DNA from: Tubulanus polymorphus
Lineage: Eukaryota > Nemertea > Palaeonemertea > Tubulaniformes > Tubulanidae
Reading direction: 5' to 3'
Length of the DNA: 64,000 bases
NCBI RefSeq assembly: GCF_964204645.1
Contig: NC_134030.1
Location: 1,961,855 to 2,025,854 of the forward strand
In this document: one piece after another, positions 22,080 to 33,118 of the stretch
Position numbering within the stretch: position 1 is the stretch's first letter
Layout of the letters: each line of letters starts with the position of its first letter
Program-made: the position numbers and the translations under genes
Notes under the pieces: model-generated
Databases searched by the model: none
What the model was told of the DNA's origin: nothing
What the model saw: the letters and a program-made list of their open reading frames with translations, nothing else

Positions 22080-22890
22080 GATTTTTTAATTGTGTGTTTG
22101 ATTTTATTTGGTTTAGTGTTTTTACTCGTTAATTGAGTCCATAGAATGCTTATAAGCGATGACGTTTGAAATGATCGAGTCACTGTTTACCGTACGTCCT
22201 TATCCTCAGTCGCCAGAGACTGCTCTTCCAATTCAACAGAAAGCGGTATTTCATGAAAAACTCTTAACACTTACAATCAATTTCAACATAATATTCATGA
22301 TAATTCAGATAATCCAATTAATTATTCGTTAACAATATAAGATAATTATAGAGCGTGATTTTATTAATCCTCTTACAACAATGTATCATAGGCCCAGTTT
22401 AAAAAACAATTAATAATTTCTATTAATGGGCAAATTAAACTCACACAGAAAAATATTGTAGCTACAAACATCAATTTCTTCAATTCATAAATTACCAAAT
22501 ATAACAAAATACCTGACTATGAAAATAATATAAGAGGAAACTCGATTATATTGGATAAAGTCATCATCGAGTAAAACTTGATGAAACTTGATTCGCAAAG
22601 TATCCAGCATTCTATCCTATCAACTGTTTATATGTGTCATTTTTTCTCTTATGTTATTGTTTTTATTTAACCCTTAGTATTTTCAGTGTTGTTGATTTGT
22701 GTATTTTGAATGGTTTATTGTTCATGCGTAGTTGAGCTGATAGAATGCTGAAATAACATCGCGGTAAAAGGTCCTCGACCGACCGGAGGCTCGTACCCTG
22801 CAGACGACACATCCTCAGTCAATAACAAACTGCTCCTCTATATTTTCAACAGGATTTTGATTAAATCGGTATTTTATGAGTCGGCGAAAA
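22080..22890. repeat. two diverged copies of a ~600-bp repeat
   Basis: Blocks at about 22,080-22,262 and 22,680-22,890 share order and scattered identity (ATAGAATGCT, ACGT/CCTCAGTC, ACTGCTC, CGGTATTT-CATGA). Neither holds a recognisable gene. The following 22,890-23,235 shows nothing I can name. Confidence 0.4.
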
Positions 22891-23235
22891 AGACTTAAAT
22901 ACAAACATAACTCTTTTGAAAATAGCCATGAACGTAAAGCCTAGATACGTCCATGACAAAAACAGACTCCAAAACCTAAGAGTCTATGGTGTAACACTAA
23001 GCCGGAGACACAAGCAAAGAGTTGAAATATGACTGTTTTCAACTCAGGACTGCTGTGTTCATCCAGCTAAAATCCTTCAAAAGGTTAAGTTCACTCTGGA
23101 AAGCGTAAGGTTCGAAACCTCCGCACTAAAACCAGACATAACCTCGAAGGCCGTATTCACTCGTAATGTTAACAATATAACTTATTTCTTTCATCTATAT
23201 CATTATTTTTCATAATTGATTCATTTTTTCATCAT

Positions 23236-24632
23236 GATTAATACATTATCTTTTTCTTTTTTTTTAAATTCTTAATTAATACATTATCTTTTTCTTTTTT
23301 TTTAAATTCTTAATTAATACATTATCTTTTTCTTTTTTTCAAAATTCTTAATTAATACATTATCTTTTTCTTTTTTTTTAAATTCTTAATTAATACATTA
23401 TCTTTTTCTTTTTTTTTAAATTCTTAATTAATACATTATCTTTTTCTTTTTTTTTTAAATTCTTAATTAATACATTATCTTTTTCTTTTTTTTTTAATTC
23501 TTAATTAATACATTATCTTTTTCTTTTTAAAAATTCTTAAACAATACATTATCTTTTTCTTTTTTTTTAAATTCTTAATTAATACATTATCTTTTTCTTT
23601 TTTTTTAAATTCTTAATTAATACATTATCTTTTTCTTTTTTTTTTAATTCTTAATTAATACATTATCTTTTTCTTTTTAAAAATTCTTAAACAATACATT
23701 ATCTTTTTCTTTTTTTTTAAATTCTTAATTAATACATTATCTTTTTCTTTTTTTTTAAATTCTTAATTAATACATTATCTTTTTCTTTTTTTTTAAATTC
23801 TTAATTAATACATTATCTTTTTCTTTTTTTCAAAATTCTTAATTAATACATTATCTTTTTCTTTTTTTTTAAATTCTTAATTAATACATTATCTTTTTCT
23901 TTTTTTTTAAATTCTTAATTAATACATTATCTTTTTCTTTTTTTTTTAAATTCTTAATTAATACATTATCTTTTTCTTTTTTTCAAAATTCTTAATTAAT
24001 ACATTATCTTTTTCTTTTTTTCAAAATTCTTAATTAATACATTATCTTTTTCTTTTTTTTTAAATTCTTAATTAATACATTATCTTTTTCTTTTTTTTTA
24101 AATTCTTAATTAATACATTATCTTTTTCTTTTTTTTTTAAATTCTTAATTAATACATTATCTTTTTCTTTTTTTTTTAATTCTTAATTAATACATTATCT
24201 TTTTCTTTTTAAAAATTCTTAAACAATACATTATCTTTTTCTTTTTTTTTAAATTCTTAATTAATACATTATCTTTTTCTTTTTTTTTAAATTCTTAATT
24301 AATACATTATCTTTTTCTTTTTTTTTTAATTCTTAATTAATACATTATCTTTTTCTTTTTAAAAATTCTTAAACAATACATTATCTTTTTCTTTTTTTTT
24401 AAATTCTTAATTAATACATTATCTTTTTCTTTTTTTTTAAATTCTTAATTAATACATTATCTTTTTCTTTTTTTTTTAATTCTTAATTAATACATTATCT
24501 TTTTCTTTTTTTTAAATTCTTAATTAATACATTATCTTTTTCTTTAAATTCTTAATTAATACATTATCTTTTTCTTTTTTTTTAAATTCTTAATTAATAC
24601 ATTATTTTTTTTTTTTTTTTTTATACATAATT
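23236..24632. repeat. ~37-bp AT-rich satellite, about 37 copies
   Basis: Head-to-tail units of TTCTTAATTAATACATTATC followed by TTTTTC and a T run. Length varies (34-39 bp) through the T run. Variant units are not random: AAATTCTTAAACAATACAT occurs at about 23,538, 23,690, 24,219 and 24,371, i.e. in pairs 152 bp apart. CAAAATTC variants also recur in blocks, indicating higher-order duplication. Confidence 0.97.
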
Positions 24633-25140
24633 AATACAAAATTTTAGACTTCTATTAACCATCATTCATAAAACAATGAATATTCACATTAAGTGAATGA
24701 GAGTGGGGCTATTTTAAAGGAAACTTGATCTTTCATTTGTTTATTATGCACATCCTATCGTGCTGCCAACACCCGGTTTGTTAGTTAAGAAAAATGAAGT
24801 AATAAGAGGAGAATTGTTGAGGAGAATAAGAAAGTCTAGAATGTATTGAATTAACTATCAAAAGATCAAGTAATGAATTAAGTAAAGAGATCAGGCTATT
24901 TTTGAGGGCGATGTTTTATGAATGAATGAAAAAAACCTATTTTTAATTTCACTAGAAAATGATACCAGATGATGTAAATAGGACCCATTCATAACACACA
25001 GATTCACACACAAATTTACACACAGATTCACACAGGACCAACAAATACACATCACAATTGCACCTACCTTACACCACCTCCATTTACATCATACTGCATC
25101 TTTTTCGTCGTGAATTTCGGGGCCCCTTTTAAAAAATGCG
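24633..25140. other. AT-rich intergenic stretch, no gene seen
   Basis: Contains only short open frames and a run of CACACAGATTCACACA-type repeats at 25,000-25,050. I see no gene, RNA or transposon ends here. Confidence 0.6.
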
Positions 25141-25149
25141 CACTACACT

Positions 25150-26345
25150 ATACGATTGTCCACCGGTCGCTGCTGCTGCTGCTGCTCCTCAGAATATTCC
25201 GTTTGTTAAATCAGCTGCTGCTCCTTAAAGAATTGTTCGTAAACTTGCTGCTCCTCAAATCATGTAAACTATGTCCCTCCTTGAATCATTGTTTATAAAC
25301 TATGCTGCTCCTTGAATCATTGTTTGTAAACTATACTGCTCCTTGAATCATTGTTTGTAAACTATGTCGCTTCTCGAATCATTTGCTGCTCCTGTAAACT
25401 CGCTGCTCCTTCTGTTGTTTTAACAATTGTTTGTAAACTCCTCCGTCTCTGCCAAAACTCTGTCGTAGTAAACTCTCAACTGTAGAACTCTGGAAAATTA
25501 CAATTTATAAGAATAAATCAATGAAGATTTTGTAAAAGTAATGTTAAAATGATTAATTCAATTTTGAAATCTAACTCACCATATATCACAAGAAATTGTT
25601 GTCTTGCCTTGTCTGATTGCTGCTCTATAATTGTCTTCGTTGCTGCTGAACCATATTCTGCCATCTACTGCTCATCGTGCTGTTGCTGGTAAACTCATCT
25701 TGAACTCTCCGCTCACATTTTCTGGATGTCGTCCTGGCAACAAAAATAATAATTTCTAAGAATAATTCAACATTGAAACAAGTTCCCTACGACTCTACTT
25801 GATGAGATGTGAAAAGACAATGATTTTAATTTTGACACCTAACTCACCATAACTAATCGTCTCTGTTGCTCCTAAACCAAATTCTGCTATCTACTGCTAT
25901 CTGTCTGCGGTAAACTCATTGCTGCTGCTGCTGCTGCTCCTATAAGTTATTTGTAAACTCTGTTGCTTCCAGGCTGATTATAGTATGTAAACTTTGCCCT
26001 GGTATTGTCTTCTCTAACAACTCTGATAAATATATAAAGATATATGAAAAATTGTTCAACGAATATAATTTCGAAGTCTAAACTCACCACATATCACAAG
26101 AAACTGTTGTCTTGACTCTCTCTGTTGCTTCTGTGATCTCATCTGGAACTCTCCGCTCACAAAACTGTCTCTGTTGCTTCTTAACCAAGTTCTGCCATTT
26201 ACTGCTCATCGTGCTGTTGGTGGTAAACTCATCTGGAACTCTCCGCTCACAAAACTGTCTCTGTTGCTTCTTAACCAAGTTCTGCCATTTACTGCTCATC
26301 GTGCTGTTGGTGGTAAACTCATCTGGAACTCCGCTCATATTTCTG
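25150..26345. repeat. degenerate CTG-rich and tandem repeats
   Basis: CTGCTGCTGCTCC tracts (25,165, 25,920) are mixed with repeated CATTGTTTGTAAACTATG blocks (25,285-25,370). Three diverged blocks begin CTCACCATATATCACAAG or similar at about 25,577, 25,845 and 26,083. A clean 90-bp tandem pair (26,161 and 26,251) starts AAAACTGTCTCTGTTGC. Long open frames on both strands over the pair are a by-product of the 90-bp (30-codon) period. Confidence 0.7.
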
Positions 26346-26410
26346 GGTCTTCTGTTGTCGTCACAGGCGTGATTCAGTCACTGATTATCGGCCCCCCCCC
26401 CCCCCCATTT

Positions 26411-27161
26411 CACAGGAAGTTCATGATTGGTAAACAAGTTGGTCCATCGGTCATCAGTCAGTGTCTAGTAACAGGATAGAAGTTCATGATTGGTAAACAA
26501 GTTGGTCCATCGGTCATCAGTCAGTGTCTGGTAACAGGATAGAAGTTCATGATTGGTAAACAAGTTGGTCCATCGGTCATCAGTCAGTGTCTGGTAACAG
26601 GATAGAAGTTCATGATTGGTAAACAAGTCGGTCCATCGGTCATCAGTCAGTGTCTGGTAACAGGATAGAAGTTCATGATTGGTAAACAAGTCGGTCCATC
26701 GGTCATCAGTCAGTGTCTGGTAACAGGATAGAAGTTCATGATTGGTAAACAAGTCGGTCCATCGGTCATTAGTCAGTGTCTGGTAACAGGATAGAAGTTC
26801 ATGATTGGTAAACAAGTCGGTCCATCGGTCATCAGTCAGTGTCTGGTAACAGGATAGAAGTTCATGATTGGTAAATAAGTCGGTCCATCGGTCATCAGTC
26901 AGTGTCTGGTAACAGGATAGAAGTTCATGATTGGTAAACAAGTCGGTCCATCGGTCATCAGTCAGTGTCTGGTAACAGGATAGAAGTTCATGATTGGTAA
27001 ACAAGTCGGTCCATCGGTCATCAGTCAGTGTCTAGTAACAGGATAGAAGTTCATGATTGGTAAACAAGTTGGTCCATCGGTCATCAGTCAGTGTCTGCTA
27101 ACAGGATAGAAGTTCATGATTGGTAAACAAGTCGGTCAATTGGTCATCATCTTCTGTATGG
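26411..27161. repeat. 63-bp satellite, about 12 copies
   Basis: Nearly identical 63-bp units containing GAAGTTCATGATTGGTAAAC, AAGTCGGTCCATCGGTCATC and AGTCAGTGTCTGGTAACAGG. A run of 15 C lies just upstream (near 26,400). The last, diverged unit ends at 27,161, where the first 6-kb unit begins. Because 63 is a multiple of three, a 179-residue minus-strand open frame of 21-residue repeats exists; I do not regard it as a gene. Confidence 0.97.
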
Positions 27162-27609
27162 TCGTCCGATCGGCTGCGTCTTGGAATATTCAGCTGGAAA
27201 GAAATGATATTTTTGAGGCGTACAATCTTTTCGAGCATCTTATAAATTTACATGTAAAAGTTAAATCCGTTCTTGTCGTATACAATTGCAATAATTGTAT
27301 TATTTGATCAGTGATTGTCAATAAACCCCCGATTGATTAGTATTAGTAGCGTTAGTTAATCACTATTTAAGACAGTGATCATTAACGTAGATTTCTCTGA
27401 TACAAGATCAGTTAACGTTGATTTGGTACAAAGACCACAGTGTCTTTAAAAAGACGGATCTGAGAACCTACTGAACCTACCCGACCTCGTCGTTCGAGGA
27501 GTTTGGATTTTTCGTGCAAATAAGGATATACAGCTTTTTGAGGCTGTTATTTCTAGAGGATGTTTGGCAAAAGGACATTTGATAGTTAGGAGCTCTAGCG
27601 AGGCTGGTA

Positions 27610-28385
27610 GCGCCACCTATTGCTCTGTCACTATTGTCTCTGCGCTCTGAGAGGAATGGATAGTTTTTTAAAGATGGATATGTTTGATTTGCGAGTTCTA
27701 GGTGACTGGTAGCGCCACCTATTACTCTTCATCGTCTCCGCAACTTTACCTGTTGCCCCAGAGAGTATTAGATGGGAGATATTTGGGGTTTGTTATGAGT
27801 TGGGAGCTATAGGAAGGCTGGTAGCGCCACCTATTATTGCTCAGGCACCATCGTCTTTGCAACTTACCAGAAGCTCTGATTTACATGATTGAATTCACAT
27901 GATTAAGTGATTTCAAGGGAATTTTTTTTAGAGTTGGGAGCTATAGGAAGGCTGGTAGCGCCACCTATTATTGCTCAGGCACCATCGTCTCCGCCCACTT
28001 ACCCGAAACTCTGATCAAAGTTTAATGTATTTTTAGGGGAGTTTTTTGAGATCTAAGAGCTATAGGAAGGCTGGTAGCGCCACCTATTGCTCAAACACCA
28101 TCATCTCCGCGCACTTACCCGCAGCTCTGATTGTATTTTATAAGGTTTGGGAGCTATAGGAAGGCTGGTAGCGCCACCTTTTATTGCTCAGGCACCATTG
28201 TCTCTGCCCACTTACCCGACTCTGATCAAAGATTAATGTATTTTTAGAGCTATATTTGGGCTGGTAGCACCACCTATTGCTAATGAACCATCATTTCCGC
28301 GCACTTACCCAAAAAGCTCTGATTGTATTTCATAAAGTTTTAGTAATTTAGGGGAGTTAGGGGGTAGTGCCACCTATTGCTCAGG
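27610..28385 (-). promoter_or_regulatory. array of CTCF-core-like sites, unit 1
   Basis: AGGTGGCGC on the minus strand (GCGCCACCT on plus) starts at 27,610, 27,712, 27,824, 27,958, 28,077 and 28,171, with one-mismatch copies at 28,267 and 28,377. AGGTGGCGC is the core of the known insect CTCF site and fits the vertebrate AGRKGGCRS core. Binding is inference. The sites sit in ~100-130 bp sub-repeats all in one orientation. Confidence 0.45.
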
Positions 28386-30879
28386 AATGGTTCCTTTTGC
28401 CTCTCATCAACTATCAAGTTAAACAGTCAAAATATTCATGCATGACTTTTATAACTAGTGACTAATGGATGACACCAAAGCCTTCGATGTGACAGAAAAC
28501 TTGATAGAAAACTTTTACTGGAAATCCAGAATTTTCAAACCAATCGACTAAATGTCAGTAAATCATTAGAAAATATAAACTTGTCATAAAATGAGAAGCT
28601 GAATTGAAAGAGATCTTGAAATGACTCTTTTAAGATTGAGATTTCATTAACAAAGATTGAGATTTCAGTGAGAAAATATTTGAAATATTGCAAATAGTTT
28701 CTGCAATTGATAATTCTAGTAACAAAGATTCACTGACTCAATTGATATATCAATATCAAAATACTGATAGAAGTGACACAGAAATTAGCAACAAACATTC
28801 AGAATTTCATATCTGAAGTTTCTCTCGAAGTTCATTATCAGCTTTGAAATGATACAGTGATTTTCCATCAAAAGGAAAAACACAATTTAAAGTTTTTTCC
28901 ATCAAAAAATGATTTTATTCCGTTCTGTCAAAAGGAAAGATACAATTTAAGTCTTTCCATCAAAAATAAAAACATAGTCAAGTTTTTTTCCGTCAAAAGG
29001 AAAAACGCTATCTCAAGTTCTTCCGAGTTTCACAGGAAATTGCAAACAACCAGTATTCAAACAGGTTTCTTTTCAAATCTCATTATTGTCTGGTTTTAAG
29101 AATTTTCAAACTTAAATCAGCACCAAACAAACATTCATAGAAATTGCTTATAAAAATCAAATATAAACAGATGACATCTAGATGTCAATATCATCTTGAG
29201 AAAAATTATTAATCTTCATTTTTGAAAAATTACTACATGTCATTTACTATGTCTGGTTACAACAGTTATAATGATTATGCAAATGAGAGTGGAGAGAGTG
29301 CCACAAATGAATCGGGACTTTCATCTAATACGAGCACGCTGAAAATAGAAACATGTGTTAAATTGAATGAGGCAAACCATTATGTATAAGACATGAATGA
29401 GTTCGCGGTGGTCATTGAAATATGACCGGTTAAAACTGACGTTTAGAAATAAAGATTGGTGAAATATTGAATTGTAAATTTGTACTCGGAGAAGTCCCAA
29501 GACGACACCTCACCACTCATTATTTCTCACTCTAAACCGGTGTCAGTAATTAAACTCTACACAACCTCAAATTAAAACTATACATCAAAATTACTAATTT
29601 TTGGAATAGTGCCACTGAATGTATTTAAGGACTTCAGTCTAATACGAGTACAAACAAACAAACAAACAAATGAACAGAATATGATGAAAATCTGAACACA
29701 GTAAAATTGAATAAAAGCAAACCATTTATGCAAAACAAAGTTACTACATAAATGAGTTCACAAGTGGCCATTAAATTAGACCTGATTGAAAATGATAAAT
29801 TATTGGAATTGTACTCGGAAAAGTCCTGCATTTATTTCCAAAACGGCACTTCAGTTTCTAGTTCCTAATATTCTCATAGACACCGGTATCATTGATAAAC
29901 TTATATTAGGCTAAATTTATATTAGGCTAAATTTATATTAGGCTAAATTTGAAGTAAAATTTCAAAGCGTCGAAGCTTTTACTCGCAATCACTTTCATTT
30001 TCAGTAATTTCTATTTTTGATTGTTTGGTGCAAATTTATCAATCGGAATATTTGAAATGACACCAGACGTTTTGGATAAAACCTGAAGGTTGCGCAATTG
30101 ATTTTGAATCATACTACAGTGATTTTCCATCAAAAGGAAACTCACAATTTAAATCTTTTCCATCAAAAAAATGATTTTATTCTGGTCTGTCAAAAGGATA
30201 GATAAAATTTAAGTCTTTCCATCAAAAATAAAAACATACTTAAGTTTTTTCCGTCAAAAGGAAAAACGTTATCTTCAGTTCTTCCGAGTTTCACAGGAAA
30301 TTGCAAACAACCAGTTTTCAAGCAGGTTTCTTTACAAATATTTTTCAAAGTTCAGATATCAATTACAAAAAAACTGAATGAAGATTCTATATTTGCATTT
30401 GAATCACGTAAACAAAGTGAGGAACTTCAATTAATTTATTTCAACTTTTAAACTTCACTTCTAAAAGCATTTTAATAAAATCGATATTAAAATATATCGA
30501 GATTTCATAAGATGATATTTGAAATATTCACATAAATGTGGCACAAAACATTAACTAGAAATCAAGAACTTTTAAAACTAAATATCAGTAAGACATCTTG
30601 AAATGACTCTTTTTGAAATTGAGATTCCACTAAGAAAACATTAGAAATGATTGCAAATCTTAGTGCAATTGAGATTTCACTACCAAATATTAAGATTCCA
30701 GTAAGAAAACATATCTAATGATCGCAATTCCTTTGGAGATTGCAAATTTAAGCAAAAGAACTTAACACCCTTATATTGACATTTTGCAGAGACGTTTTTT
30801 AAAGGAAATATGATATGGGAACTTTGATAACATGATTAAAACAGAGCTTGCGGAGATGATCCTAATATACCTCAAGGGA

Positions 30880-31810
30880 CAAGCGTGTTCACCACTGAAC
30901 CAATAGAACTTAAGTCTAATTGGCCAGTGGTTAAACAACGCGAGATTTTATCAAAAATAAAAATATCATGAGCTAATGCTGTTAAGAACTAGCAACGATG
31001 ATACACTTTTCACAGAGCTGACAGAGACTATTTGAACTTTGTTAGCAGGATATGGCCAGGTTTTTGTTATAAACTATGACTACTTAAGGTTGTCCAACAT
31101 TGAAAAGTAGAATCTCTTATATTGACGTGTTTTAAAGGAACTATGATATCGAAACATTGATAACATGATTAAACCAGAGCTTGCGGAGATGATCTTACAA
31201 TACATCAATAAGTCAAGGGACAAGATAAGCGTGTTCACCACTGGACCAATAGAATATAAGTCTAATTCGTCAGTGGTTAAACAGCGCGAGATTTTATTAA
31301 ACAAAATATCAACAGCTATATTTATCCTTAAACAGAACTTAACAGAGATGACCTTATTATAAGTTAAGGCACAAGACAAGCGTGCCAACCACTGATTCAA
31401 TAGAACTTAAGTCTAATTGACCAGTGGTTAAACAGCGCGAGATTTTATTAAATGAAATATCAAGAGCTTTTATTTATCCTATATCAAACAGTAACTAGCA
31501 TCAATAATAAACCTTAAACAGTACTTAACAGAGATGATCTTATTTTAAGTAAAGGCAGAAGACGAGCGTGTTCACCACTGGACAAATAGAACTTTAGTCT
31601 AATTGACCAGTGGTTAAACAGCGCGAGATTTTATTAAACAATATATCAACAGCTATATTTATCCTATATTGAGCAGTAAGCATCAATAATAACACCTTAA
31701 ACATTACTTTACAGAGATGATCTTATTTAAAGTAAGGCCACGAGACGAGCGTGTTCACCACTGGACAAATAGAACTTTAGTCTAATTGACCAGTGGTTAA
31801 ACAGGGCGAG
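30880..31810. repeat. palindromic sub-repeats, unit 1 (five copies)
   Basis: Each ~150-190 bp sub-repeat has ACCACTGG and CCAGTGGT arms around CAATAGAACTTAAGTCTAAT, an imperfect ~41-bp palindrome, followed by TAAACAGCGCGAGATTTT. Copies lie near 30,891, 31,237, 31,388, 31,577 and 31,758. Units 2 and 3 hold four (36,688-37,442) and three (42,376-42,952). Confidence 0.75.
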
Positions 31811-33118
31811 ATTTTTCTAAAAATACAAAATATCATGAGCTAATCCTGTTAAGAAGTAGCAACGATGATACACTTGTATCAGAGCTGACAGAGACGATAT
31901 TTATATGAACTTTGTTAGCGGGATTTATCGGGGCATTAGACTAGTGATTATACTCATTGATATAAGTTTTTGTAACAAACTATGACAACTTTTCCAACAT
32001 AGGAAAATAGATATCTCCTATACTGAATCAGTTATTTATTCTATTGCACAGCTTTACAAAGACGATCTTTACTGGGAATTTGATATAAGAATAAAAAATG
32101 GGGCCACGGAGACAATGATTAGTTAGTACTAGTCCGAGTGAACTAGCGTCCACTCGGACTAGTGACTAGATAGCTTATAATAGTAATAGTTATATAAGTA
32201 CGACTGCTAATATTTTAACTAATATACAGTAAAACATAACTTACAGCGCCATCTATTTTCAGACAAGGTAAGCGTGCTAACTAGTAAAACGGCTAAAATA
32301 TACACTTAATAACAGTAATATATCGACTAACATAATTATCCTTATATAAAATAGATACTAAATCTAAAACACAACTTATTTACAAAATTGTATTTACATT
32401 AAATAAAACTAAAGCTAATGATTATTATGTATTATTATGTATTAAATAACTGATTGACTGAGATATAATAATAAAATAGTAATTACATATTTACATTAAT
32501 TACATATTTATATTAATTACATATTTACATTAATTACATATTTATATAACATATATTTACACATTTATTTATATTGAGTAAAGATGAGATATTCTAAGAC
32601 GCTATATTGAGTGAAAAATGAAATTCCAACACAGAGCTAACAGAGACCAAGGTTTGAGGGTATTTTGTTAGCAAGATTTTGGCCGAAGGTTTTTGTTATG
32701 AAGCTAATCTACTAACAAGAGAAAAGTCATTCTAAGATCTTATCCCAAGTTATCTTATCCTAAGTTATCTTATCCTAAGTAACTATTCTAAACTAGTGCG
32801 GTGCAGACACAGAACATCGTTTAACGATTTTGTGTCATTTGGATATTTTTTTTTTTCAGTTAGAGATATTAAGCGTTAAAAATCTTAAGTTTTGAGATGA
32901 GCTTTTAAAAAGCTTTTCAACACCTCCTTTATGTGTATTTCTACACGTTTTTGGTTTTGTGGACTCTCAGCACTCCACTCTCTCTCTTTCTTACCCCCCA
33001 AAATATAGAATGATAAATCAAACTTAGCTTTTTTGTATTGCGAAGTCACAGTTCCTCTTGGATCCACTTCGCATCTGCTGGTTTCTGCTGGCTTGGAATG
33101 ATTGGTTCTCATCTGTTC

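Larger units (their letters stand above)
27162..33118. repeat. large tandem repeat, unit 1 (5.96 kb)
   Basis: First of three direct copies, defined by the recurring start CGTCCGATCGGCTGCGTC (here 27,163). Order within the unit: small hairpins (GTCTTTAAAAAGAC, CCTCGTCGTTCGAGG); a 27,610-28,385 array of GGTAGCGCCACCTATT sub-repeats; ~40-bp CCATCAAAAGGAAA repeats; an AT-rich middle with ATATTAGGCTAAATTT repeats; a second CCATCAAAAGGAAA block; 30,830-31,830 sub-repeats with a palindromic core; ATTACATATTTA repeats (32,480-32,545); and a T-rich end. No transposase, polymerase or other gene is recognisable. Short frames conserved between units reflect copying, not selection. Confidence 0.93.

Noticed and set aside
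26465-27004. 179-residue minus-strand open frame of perfect 21-residue repeats
   Set aside because: It lies entirely in the 63-bp satellite; the period is a multiple of three, so an open frame repeats automatically. No start context or splice support.
27610-28385. CRISPR-like array from evenly spaced GGTAGCGCCACCTATT
   Set aside because: The intervening sequences are themselves related sub-repeats, there are no cas genes and the host is an animal.
31080-31400. Minus-strand frame of ~90-106 residues conserved in all three 6-kb units
   Set aside because: Conservation matches that of surrounding non-coding repeat and frame lengths differ between units; it overlaps the palindromic sub-repeats and resembles no protein.
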